17,500 nucleotides of DNA, from positions 770,001-787,500 of the forward strand of contig JACVTC010000008.1 of the NCBI GenBank assembly GCA_016946835.1. Direction: 5' to 3'. Below the pieces are notes generated by a model. The model was not told the origin of the DNA. It did no database searches and saw nothing but the letters and a program-made list of their open reading frames with translations. A program made the position numbers and the translations under genes. Within the stretch, counting starts at the first letter, position 1. The number at the start of each line of letters is the position of its first letter. Below are positions 8,761 to 17,500 of the stretch, one piece after another. This DNA comes from Neocallimastix lanati (nom. inval.) (lineage: Eukaryota > Neocallimastigomycota > Neocallimastigomycetes > Neocallimastigales > Neocallimastigaceae).

Positions 8761-8782
8761 GTTCGCAATAATTGCGGCGAGC
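8761..8782. other. Isolated GC-rich islet with small hairpin
   Basis: Directly after the 40-bp satellite, 22 bases hold about 12 G/C. They contain the inverted repeat CGCAA-TAA-TTGCG (8764-8776) followed by GCGAGC. Nothing nearby has comparable composition. It might mark an insertion scar or a small GC cluster; no function is evident. Confidence 0.6.
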
Positions 8783-9654
8783 TGTAAATAAAAAAGTATT
8801 AATAATTAAATAATTAAATAATAAAAAGTTTATTTATTAATAAAACATTAATAGAAAAAAAAAATAAATATATTAAAAAAAAAAAAAAAAAAAAGATTAA
8901 TTAAAAATAAAAATTATTGGATAATAATTGAAAAATTAAAAAATTAAAAAAATTAAAAAATTAAAAAAATTAAAAAAATTAAAAAAATTAAAAAATTAAA
9001 TGAAATTAAAATTTTCCAACAACAGAATGAATTTTGTTAAGTAGGTTAAATTTCAAACTATTTTTTTACATGTAACTCATCTGAAGAATAAGAATAAGAA
9101 AAAGAATAAGAAATATAAACTTTATTTGTTAACTTTATTTATTTCAACTTAACAATTTATTTTGACTTTTTATTTTTATTTCAACTTAACTATTTATGTT
9201 AACTTTATTTAATCTCTGGGAGAGTATTGCAGGTTACTTTATCTTTTTTTTTTTTTATTTTTTATTTTAATTTAATTTATGGATGATTAATTCAATAAAC
9301 CTTCAGTAGATAAAAGAAACTTTCATCAATAAATAATAAACAATAAATAAAATAAATATTTAAATAAATGACTAAACAATTTTTTGTTAAAATTTTCCAA
9401 CTATAATAGTAATTATTAGAATAAAATTATTTTAATATCAATAATAATAATAATAATAATAATATCAAAATTAAATGAATATTAGTATATAAATATCTTG
9501 CTTCGATCAAAACTTTATTTAACCTTGATAGCTTCCTCGTTTAAATAACTGAAACTAATAACTAATATTTTAAATAAAATGAAATAAAATAAAATTAATT
9601 TAAAAAAAAAAGTTTTTTTTTTTATTTTTCCTTTCTTTTTATTAAATTAAAATT

Positions 9655-9800
9655 TTAAATAATAAATAAATAAATAATAAATAAATAAATAATAAATAAA
9701 TAATAAATAAATAAATAAATAATAAATAAATAATAAATAATAAATAATAAATAAATAATAAATAAATAAATAAATAAATAATAAATAAATAAATAAATAT
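9655..9800. repeat. Mixed AAAT/AAT simple-sequence array
   Basis: Alternating AATAAATAAATAA motifs run for about 145 bases without a fixed longer period. The same letters build the larger 40-bp and 44-bp units elsewhere, so this may be related slippage-prone sequence. Confidence 0.75.
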
Positions 9801-10066
9801 ATTTTATATAAATATTTTTTTATTAATAAAAAAATTGAATTAAAATTTATTTATTTATTATTTATTTATTTATTATTAAACAAAATTTCAATTAATTCAT
9901 TTCTTTTATTATTTTTAGATAGATTTTTATTTATTCCCTAAAATATGTCTAAAAAATATATATATATTATTTTTTTATATATATTTATATAATAATATAG
10001 TAAATATTATGAATAAGGAATAAATACTAATAATCTTATTTTAAAATAAAAATAAATAATAAATAA

Positions 10067-10374
10067 TTGAATAATAGGAATAATAATAATAAAGAAGTAT
10101 TTATTAATAATTGAGAAATAGGAATAATAATAATAAAGAAGTATTTATTAATAATTGAGAAATAGGAATAATAATAATAAAGAAGTATTTATTAATAATT
10201 GAGAAATAGGAATAATAATAATAAAGAAGTATTTATTAATAATTGAGAAATAGGAATAATAATAATAAAGAAGTGTTTATTAATAATTGAATAATAGGAA
10301 TAATAATAATTAAGAAGTATTTATTAATAATTGAGTAATAGGAATAATAAGTGAAGTAAGAATAATTGAAGAAT
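10067..10374. repeat. Minisatellite: seven copies of a 44-bp unit
   Basis: TTGA markers recur at exactly 44-bp spacing: 10067, 10111, 10155, 10199, 10243, 10287 and 10331. The unit is TTGAGAAATAGGAATAATAA then TAATAAAGAAGTATTTATTAATAA. The middle units are nearly identical, and the first and last two carry point differences. The core GTATTTATTAATAA is shared with the 40-bp satellite at 8066-8752. Confidence 0.93.
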
Positions 10375-10797
10375 TAAATAATAAAAAATATCATTTCAAT
10401 ATTTTTTTTATCAAGATAATATAAAATAAATTATATTATGAATATATTTGTATCTATATGGAAAGTAAAATTTATATTCAATTTAATATTATTGTTAATA
10501 ATAATTAATATATTTATTAATATATTGAAATAAAATTTTATTTATTTTTTTTTATGTTTTATGTTTCTTAATTTTTTTTTTTTTTTTTAAATATTTTTAT
10601 TTACAATTAAAAAACGTCTTTGAACCTTTTATTTTATTTTACTTTCTTTTTATTATTATGTTTTAAACTTTTAGAATCTTTAATCTATTAAATATTAGTA
10701 TTTTATTCATATAGTATCATAGAAAAAATAATTTATTTTTATATTTATATTTATTTTTATATTTAGAAAAACTATAAAGTATTTAATTTCATTTTAA
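10375..10797. other. A/T spacer
   Basis: I see no gene, repeat array or structured element here beyond poly-T runs. Confidence 0.55.
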
Positions 10798-10884
10798 TTA
10801 CATATCTATACTATTATATTTATTGGAATACCAATTGAACCAAATTCATATAATATCCCTACAGGACTTGCAAAGACATATTGA
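10798..10884. other. Short coding-like islet open on both strands
   Basis: A patch with raised G+C reads IFIGIPIEPNSYNIPTGLAK followed by TY and a TGA on the plus strand (27 codons from TTA at 10798). The minus strand reads FASPVGILYEFGSIGIPINI (10883 to the TAG at 10806). Both avoid the usual Lys/Asn/Phe bias. Neither has a start codon. It is probably a scrap of an old gene or transposon; I do not recognise it. Confidence 0.2.
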
Positions 10885-11371
10885 TTTTTTTTTTTATTTT
10901 TCTTTACATTATATAAACTAATCAATAATAAAATATCAATCGATTTTAAAAAGAAATCTTTTTTTTAAATAGTTTACTTTATTTTGAGATAACTTGATAA
11001 TTATATAAAAAGACAATAAATTTAATTTAATTATCATTTTCTCTAAATCAGCATTTTTATCATTATTATCTTTTCATTTTTGTATAAAAGCAATATATTA
11101 ATAATATATAAAAGTAGACATAATATATAATATTAACTAATGAATTCAAAGTAAGGGGAAAAAATAAAAAAAAAAAAAAAATTAATATATGAAAATATCA
11201 ATAAAATTCTTAATAATAAATATATAAAATGTTAAAAATATATCTATATATTATTTATTATTATAAATAGATATTAATATATATATATATATATTAATTA
11301 TCGTACTATCAAAGAATTTTTAAATTTTAGTTACAAAATATCTATGGCATATACACTCTATTTAATTTAAG

Positions 11372-11403
<32 letters not shown>

Positions 11404-12237
11404 GCAAATATATAATATTAAAATTTGATGTTTAAAAGTAAAATTATTATATTGATTTTTAAAATATTTATTTATTCATGAAAGGTAAATAAAAAAAGAA
11501 AACAAAACAAAACAAAAAAAAAAAAAAAAAAAAAAAAAAAAAGCAAAGGAACATTTATAATAAATCTATCTATCTATCTATCTATTTATAATATATATAA
11601 ATATATTTATTTTTTATTGTTTAAAATATATAAATATATATATAATTTATTAGCCTATATAAAATTTATTATTAATAATTTATTATTTTTATTATTATTT
11701 TATTCCAAATCTATATATTACTTTCTTTATTATTAGCATTTCTTTCATTTAGTTATTTAACATTTTTATCTACCAAATCATACAACAAAAGTTTGTTATA
11801 AATTATAATATATTAAAAAAACAAAAAAAAAAAAAACAAAAAAAAAAAACTCTATCTATCTCGTATTATAGTATGTAGTTGCCTTAATTGTTATTATTTA
11901 TATATAAATAATTTGACAAAGAAATTTCAATTTATTATCAAAGAGAAAACTTTTTAAAACTAATTTAATCCAAAAATAGTCTTTAATTTAAAGAAAATAT
12001 TAACAAAATCTCAATTTTTCCCTTTTTTTTTCCCCCCCAATATAAACTAAAACTTTCCATTCAATTTATTTTTATAATTTTTATATTCTTTAGGAAAAAA
12101 AAAAAAAAAAAAACGATTTATATATAAAATAATTTGGCTTAAGAATATATACCATATAGAGTAGAGTAATATATTAATAATTTCAGAAAGGTAAAAAAGC
12201 AACCATTTTATATTTGAATTTTTATATTATTTTATTT

Positions 12238-12269
<32 letters not shown>

Positions 12270-12899
12270 ATATATATATATTTTTATAATATTAAATTGT
12301 TGGAATATTGGTTATCAGCTAATTCGTATTTTGTTTAATTGACATAAAAAAAAAATAATATAGAATAAAATAAAATAAAATAATATTATAGAAGATAAAT
12401 CATAAAAATAAAATATAATTTAAGGTTTATATTGAAAAAAAAAAAGTAAAATAAATAAATAAATATATTATATAAGAAACATAATACATTTAAAATTTTA
12501 AATATTATAATAAATAAAGATCTATAAGATTTTTTTTTTTATTTTTTAGAAATACCTAATAAAAATTATATTGTCGAAGCAATACTTGAATCACTTAAAT
12601 AGAACTATGAATAAAGATAAAAAAATAATAGTAATAGTAATAATAAAAAAATAAGTTAAATAAATATAATAGAAATAGAAACATTTGACAATATATATAT
12701 AATAAATCGTTAATATTATAAAAAAATAAAAAGATATATGTATATATTGCTATTATGAATTTTATAGTCGAAGTGATATTTATAAAACGCAACTTTATGA
12801 ATTAAAAAAAGATAAAAATAAAAATAAAATAAAAATAAAATACTACGAAAAAAAAAAAATTAGTTATTATAAAATATCATCATCATCCTAATTATATAA
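10885..12899. other. A/T spacer of about 2 kb
   Basis: The stretch holds poly-A runs (for example 11518-11542), a short (TCTA)n tract (about 11566-11585), AATAAA/TTATTA microsatellites and (TA)n. No reading frame has a non-random composition. A (T8)(C7) junction near 12023-12038 is the only G/C homopolymer of note. Confidence 0.6.
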
Positions 12900-13145
12900 A
12901 TTTAATTTATTATTATTCCTAAATAATAAATAATTAAATAATTAAATAATAAATAATAAATAATAATAAAAAGAGTATTTATTAATAAATAATAAATAAT
13001 AAATAATAAATAATAAATAATAAATAATTGAATAATAAATAATAAATAATAAATAATAAATAATTAAATAATTAAATAATTAAATAATAAATAATAATAA
13101 ATAATAAATAATAAATAATAATAAATAATAAATAATGGAATAATA
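12900..13145. repeat. Dispersed relative of the 40-bp satellite and AAT arrays
   Basis: One clear 40-bp-type unit (AAAAAGAGTATTTATTAATA plus AATAATAAATAAT) lies at 12968-13000. It is surrounded by AATAAATAAT and AATTAAATAATTAAAT arrays up to about 13145. It shows that the satellite core is dispersed across at least 5 kb. Confidence 0.85.
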
Positions 13146-13760
13146 AAAATGAAGATTATCATCATTATCCATCATTAATATTTAATCAATAGTTAATATT
13201 GAAATAGTAATAAAATAAAATAGTAATAAAATAGTATTAAATATAATTTTTAATTATTGGGATTTAGTGATATTTAATTTATTTATAATTAATAATTATT
13301 TATCCTATCAAACGAAAAAAAAAAAAATTATCAACAATGATTTATTATTTAACAGTAATATGTAGCATTAAAATTATGCTTCATTTAGAAGAAGAAGAAG
13401 CAGAGAAGAAAACAAGTCAAAATTAATCACTTTTTTAAATGAATAATCAATCAATAATAAAAACTCTAATTTATAATTAAAAATTAAAAATTATCCCAAA
13501 TCATTCATTTATTATTTATTTATTTATTCATTTATTTATTTTTGTTTTTAATTCCATATCTTCATAATAATCTATAATAGTATTATTTTTTAAATGGAAT
13601 AAAAAAAAAAAAAAGAATAACGGCATAACCAAAAATAAATAATTGAATAAATAATAAATAATTAAATAAATAAATAATTAATTGTTTAGACCATTTTCAA
13701 TAATTAAGATAATAGAATTATGGGTGGCAGAGAAATTTATATATTAATAATCAATAATCA
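13146..13760. other. A/T spacer
   Basis: No gene is visible. The short GAAGAAGAAGAAGCAGAG purine stretch near 13390 and a few ATTT repeats (about 13510-13540) are the only distinctive sequences. Confidence 0.55.
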
Positions 13761-13762
13761 AT

Positions 13763-13840
13763 AATAATTGAATAATAAATAATAATTGAATAAGAAATAA
13801 TAATTGAATAAGAAATAATAATTGAATAATAAATAATAAT
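13763..13840. repeat. Tandem array of 18-bp unit
   Basis: About four copies of AATTGAATAAGAAATAAT (with TAATAA variants) recur at 18-bp spacing; the TTG markers end at 13770, 13788, 13806 and 13824. The array is followed by (AAT)n to about 13890. Confidence 0.85.
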
Positions 13841-14365
13841 CAATAAATAATAATAATAATAATAATAATAAATAATAATAATAATAATAAGGATTAAGAT
13901 TTATTAGCAAAAAAAAATGAAAAAAAAAAAAAAAAAAAGAATTATATTAATAATGAAATAATCAATAATGAAAAAAGAGGTATCTCTTAATTATAGAATA
14001 ATTGAATAATAAAAAGAGAATTATTAATATTCAATAAAAAGAAACATCATTAATCATTAATTGAATAATAATAAGAAAGAAGTATCTATAATAATAAAAT
14101 ATTCTATTATTTAATAAATAACTGAATAATCATCATCTCATCGATTAAATAAAAAAAAAAATAAATAAAATATTCTCTCTTTCAATAACGTAACGTATGA
14201 CAATTAATGTATGTACATTCAGATAGAGTGTTAGAATTAGTTTATCATATCAACTAAAATTAAACATTTTTTTTAAATTATATCAACTAAAAATAATTAA
14301 ATAAATAATTAAATAAATAATAAATAATAAATAATTAAATAATAATAGATAAATAAATAATAAAT

Positions 14366-14446
14366 AATAAATAAACAATTAAATAAACAATTAAATAAAC
14401 AATTAAATAAACAATTAAATAAATAATTAAATAAACAATTAAATAA
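14366..14446. repeat. Tandem array of 12-bp unit AATAAACAATTA
   Basis: About six copies of the 12-bp unit, one with TAATTA in place of CAATTA, form the array. The minus-strand frame through it encodes a repeated Tyr-Leu-Ile-Val pattern that is only a by-product of the repeat. Confidence 0.85.
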
Positions 14447-14449
14447 CAA

Positions 14450-16837
14450 TAATAATTAATAATAATTGAATAGATCAATAATAAATAAATAAATAATTGA
14501 ATAATAATAATAATAATAATAGAAATAAAAATCAACCACAACAACTTCTCCAATACAAATTTTAACTCATTCTATTTAAATGAAATTAAATTGTTTACCT
14601 ATAATTGAAATATACTCTGTAATATATAGAATGAAATGAAAACAATTCAAAAGATAAATCATCAATTATAATCCAATTTATTATTATTTTTATTATTTTT
14701 AAATTTTATTTTATTAATCCAAAAAAATAAAAAGAATGAAATAGAGTTAATATATGCATTTAATTTATTTATATATGCAAGACTATATTATTATATATTT
14801 AACCATTTAAAAATCAATATATTATTTAATATATATAAAATAAAATAAAAAACACAGAAAATAAAAAAAAAAACAGAAAAAAACAGAAAAAAAAAAAAAA
14901 AAAAAGAAGAGAGGAATTGCCAATAATTTTAATAATTTTAATAATTTTATTTCATAATCAAATATTTCAAATCCATTAAATAAAACATAATTAAAGAAAA
15001 AAAAAAAAAAAATACTTTTTGACTATGAAAAAAAAAAAAAAAATGCCATTTCTTACTCTATTATAGAAAATGACAATATTCACATTCGATGAATAGTATA
15101 ATGATAAAATATTACTTAAATAATAGTAAAAAGAAAAATAGTTAAGAAAAAAAAGAATTAGAAACAATAAAACAAAGTAAAGCAAAAGCAAACCAAAAAT
15201 AAAAAATAATTCTCTAAAGAGTTGAATACAAAGAAAAAAAATTTTTTTTTTAATTTTTCTATTTATTTAAATAATTTTATATGTTTAATAAATATATTAT
15301 ATTTTATTATTTATTTTATATATATAAATAAATACATAAATTAATACATAAATCTATGCATATATTACATAGATTATATAGATTACATTTTATATATGGA
15401 TTAACACTTTTATATAAATATATTCAATAACGAAAAGAAACAGAAAAAAAAAATATAAAAAAAAAAAAATTATTTTAATATATTTATTTAAAAAAAAAAA
15501 AAAAAAAAAAGAAATAATTAATTACTTTCTTGAAAAGAAAAAAAAAAAATTATATATATATATTTCTATATATTTATAATCTATCTCTTTGAATATTTAT
15601 TTAATTTTTCATAAAAAAAAAAAAAACATAAAAATATATATATATATAATTTTTTTTTTTTTTAATATTTATTTATTATCATCTTATATATTATTATTAT
15701 TATTATTATTATTATTTATGATTCAACATAGACTTGCTTTTAGTATCAATAAAGGCATTGAAAAAAACAAGAAAACAAACATCACTTCACTATATAGTCT
15801 TATATATATTAATAAATATTTATTTTTTTAATTTTTTTTTTTTTTTTATATCCTATAGACAGATATAATTAATTGATAAGAAGTTAAAAAAAAAAAAATA
15901 AATAATATTTATTAAATATATGCATATATACCTTATATATTTTATTATTTTTATAAAAAACCTTGTTCAACTATTATTGTTGTAGTTGATAACATTTATT
16001 AAAAATAGCAATAAATAAATAAATAAATAAATAGAAAAAGAAATATAAAATAAATAAATAAATAAATTAATTAATTAATTAAATTAAAATAAACAACAGA
16101 GATAACCAAAAAAAAATAAAAAATAAAAAAAAAGAAAAATAAAACGAAAATAATAAATTTTTATAAAAAACAAACAATAATACCAACTTAAAAAATTATA
16201 TATATATAATTCGTATAATCCTCAAAAAAAAAAAAAAATTATTTTTTCTATTTAGATAATACGAATTTATTACCTTTAATTATAACTATTTAATAACAAA
16301 AAAAATATATATATATGTTTTTTATATTCAATATATAATTTTGTTTGTTTAAATTCTTTTTCTTTTCATTTTTCTTTTCATTTTTTTATATTATATATAC
16401 TTGTTTATATTAAAATTTGTTAATATTTTTTATTTTATTAACGCATTTTACCTATATATAAAAATAAATAATCAATTCATCAAAACGTAAAACTTTTAAT
16501 TTCTTAAAAAAAAAAAAAAAAAAAAAAGACAAAATAAAACAAAACCGAAAGATACTTTCAAAAAATATAAATAAATCAGTCTTATCCAAAAAAGTAATTA
16601 TTTACAATATAATTTATATTTATATATTTATATATCTATATCAATATATATATATATATATATATATATTTTTTTAAAAAAAAAAAAAAGGAATTAAAGC
16701 TAATAATATTATTTTATATATTTATCATATTTATTATATATTATTTATTTTGTATATTTATTTTATTTAATACTATATTTATTTTATATATTTATATATA
16801 TATTTTTTTTTCTTAATTTATATTATTTATTTAAATA
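14450..16837. other. A/T spacer leading to the right-hand gene
   Basis: Long poly-A and poly-T tracts, (TA)n and (AAAT)n fill about 2.4 kb. Frames such as the minus-strand one at 14991-15191 and the plus-strand one at 15589-15831 encode mostly Phe, Leu, Ile, Tyr and Lys and are composition artefacts. The one structured element is the inverted repeat at 16208-16267. Confidence 0.6.
16208..16267. repeat. 13-bp inverted repeat with one mismatch, 34-base loop
   Basis: AATTCGTATAATC at 16208-16220 pairs with GATAATACGAATT at 16255-16267 at 12 of 13 positions. The loop is mostly poly-A and poly-T. The arms include CG and TC/GA pairs, so it is not simple A/T symmetry. It lies about 730 bases before the next start codon; a regulatory role is possible but unproven. 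Confidence 0.75.
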
Positions 16838-16838
16838 G

Positions 16839-16997
16839 ATCTTTTTTTTTTTTTTTTTTTTTTTTTATTGTTTCTATTGTTTTAAAAGTATCCATACAAT
16901 TTTATTTATTTATTTATTTTTTACAATTATTATATATAAAATACTATTAAAACCAGTAAATATATTAAAAAAAAAATTTATAAGAAAACCATTAGTC
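16839..16997 (+). promoter_or_regulatory. Likely promoter/5' leader of the cysteine-rich protein gene
   Basis: A 25-base poly-T tract (16842-16866) lies about 130 bases before the start codon, followed by A/T-rich leader and a short poly-A run just before the ATG. This arrangement (T tract, then A-rich leader) is common in AT-rich eukaryotes. No specific TATA box can be singled out. Confidence 0.3.
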
Positions 16998-17500
16998 ATG
17001 TCCAAAGTAAATCAGCTTACTCTAATAAAAATAATAGGTAAATTATATTTATCACTAATGATTTTTCACAATGCTAGGAATGGAGTTATGGCATTTCCAG
17101 CTGAAAGTAAATCAGAAAGTAAATCCAGTAAAAGTAGTAGTAGTGATAATAAAACAACATCCTCATCAACAACACGTAGTGAAAGTAAAACAACTTCTAC
17201 AGCTATAGAATCTAAAGCAACTAATCAATCCTCCAATAATGAAGAAGAACTAGGTTCAAATCAAAGTTGTCAACCTAATACAGATAGTTGTGGAAAAGAT
17301 GAATCTTGTATTCGTTTTGATTCCGATCCTAAAGATCATTTTACATGTCATGAAACAAAAGTGGCCTTCTGTGAAAATGAAGATTATTGTAAAAAAGTTC
17401 TCGGTGAGAATTTTAAATTTTGTTATTTTCCTCCTTGGGCAAGTAATATTAATCAAAAAAAGCAATGTTTTACAGAACATGGTATTGGTTCATCATGTAT
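16998..17500 (+). CDS. Cysteine-rich, Ser/Thr-rich probable secreted protein (5' part)
   Basis: The frame opens at ATG 16998 and is uninterrupted to the window end: 167 full codons plus two bases, with no stop or need for an intron. The upstream in-frame stop is TAG 16836-16838 with no other ATG between, and G+C jumps at the ATG, so the start is well supported. Residues 1-32 (Lys near the start, then LTLIKIIGKLYLSLMIF and a VMA-FP site) look like a signal peptide or N-terminal anchor. Residues 36-80 are a Ser/Thr/Lys linker of the kind that is O-glycosylated. From residue 91 nine cysteines appear (91, 98, 104, 117, 125, 131, 142, 157, 167), with SC-x6-CG-x4-C at the start, suggesting a disulphide-bonded extracellular domain. 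I do not recognise the family. The 3' end lies outside the window. A short frame on the opposite strand (17256-17480) is its shadow. Confidence 0.85.
   Translation, partial: MSKVNQLTLIKIIGKLYLSLMIFHNARNGVMAFPAESKSESKSSKSSSSDNKTTSSSTTRSESKTTSTAIESKATNQSSNNEEELGSNQSCQPNTDSCGKDESCIRFDSDPKDHFTCHETKVAFCENEDYCKKVLGENFKFCYFPPWASNINQKKQCFTEHGIGSSC

Larger units (their letters stand above)
8753..10066. other. A/T spacer with simple repeats
   Basis: Apart from the GC islet at 8761-8782, the stretch holds an imperfect AAAAAATTA array (about 8931-9000), a partly repeated segment built on TTAACTTTATTT and TTTCAACTTAAC (about 9127-9210), and an AAAT/AAT mixed array (about 9655-9800). Small patches such as 9211-9240 and 9497-9545 are slightly richer in G/C but give no readable protein. 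Confidence 0.55.

Noticed and set aside
8066-10374. CRISPR array
   Set aside because: The regular units are contiguous tandem repeats without unique spacers, in eukaryotic-type DNA.
12595-12792. Minus-strand frame of 65 codons
   Set aside because: Its Phe, Tyr, Ile and Leu composition follows directly from local A/T repeats, with no motif.
14335-14553. Minus-strand frame with repeated Tyr-Leu-Ile-Val, looking like membrane segments
   Set aside because: It is the direct translation of the 12-bp tandem repeat.
14991-15191. Minus-strand hydrophobic frame of 66 codons
   Set aside because: The composition is expected from poly-A/T DNA, with a tail of Phe codons from homopolymers and no conserved feature.
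15589-15831. Plus-strand frame of 80 codons
   Set aside because: Most residues come from poly-A, poly-T and (ATT)n tracts. A short middle part (MIQHRLAFSINKGIEKNKK) is less biased but too short to support a gene.
17256-17480. Minus-strand frame of 74 codons
   Set aside because: It is antisense to the cysteine-rich gene, whose start, composition and cysteine pattern are much more convincing.
1-17500. tRNA or rRNA genes
   Set aside because: No stretch has the G+C content, cloverleaf arms or conserved boxes of such genes.

Overview
The window is eukaryotic, extremely AT-rich and gene-poor. Two things look like expressed genes: a complete intronless macrodomain gene (3602-4438, minus) and the 5' part of a cysteine-rich, probably secreted protein gene that runs off the right edge (16998-17500, plus). 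Their coding sequence is roughly 30-43 % G+C by eye. The rest is close to pure A/T, with many poly-T and poly-A runs of 15-32 bases and AAT/AAAT microsatellites. This, together with decayed ankyrin-repeat sequence of a style I associate with anaerobic gut fungi (for example ..LLRYAN..LIMNIND.. and NINESDKKLGNFKFL), points to Neocallimastigomycota. The organism call is inference; Dictyostelium-like amoebae are the main alternative, but the low gene density fits gut fungi better.

Layout. 1-1424: A/T spacer with a 34-bp palindrome. 1425-1819: a decayed stretch on the minus strand that I read as the RNase H end of a Ty1/copia retrotransposon. 1820-3601: spacer with a 15-bp inverted repeat, a facing T30/A31 pair, a small Asn/Gln-rich coding-like islet and an 8-bp tandem array. 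3602-4438: the macrodomain gene, with (AAT)19 directly before its start codon. 4439-5586: spacer. 5587-6020: coding-like relic of unknown origin. 6161-7605: scattered pieces of ankyrin-repeat coding sequence on the plus strand, broken by stops and frameshifts. 8066-8752: satellite with a 40-bp unit and a nested 287-bp duplication. 10067-10374: seven copies of a related 44-bp unit. 12968-14450: further dispersed AAT-based repeats with 18-bp and 12-bp arrays. 14450-16997: A/T spacer that includes the presumed promoter region of the last gene and a 13-bp inverted repeat.

The most interesting gene is the macrodomain. It has the C-x4-H-x-C loop and the roughly 95-residue N-terminal extension of the zinc-dependent macrodomains. 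In bacteria these sit beside a class M sirtuin and lipoylation genes and remove ADP-ribose from a lipoylated carrier. Here it stands alone, so its writer and target, if any, lie outside the window. I see no functional link between the two genes.
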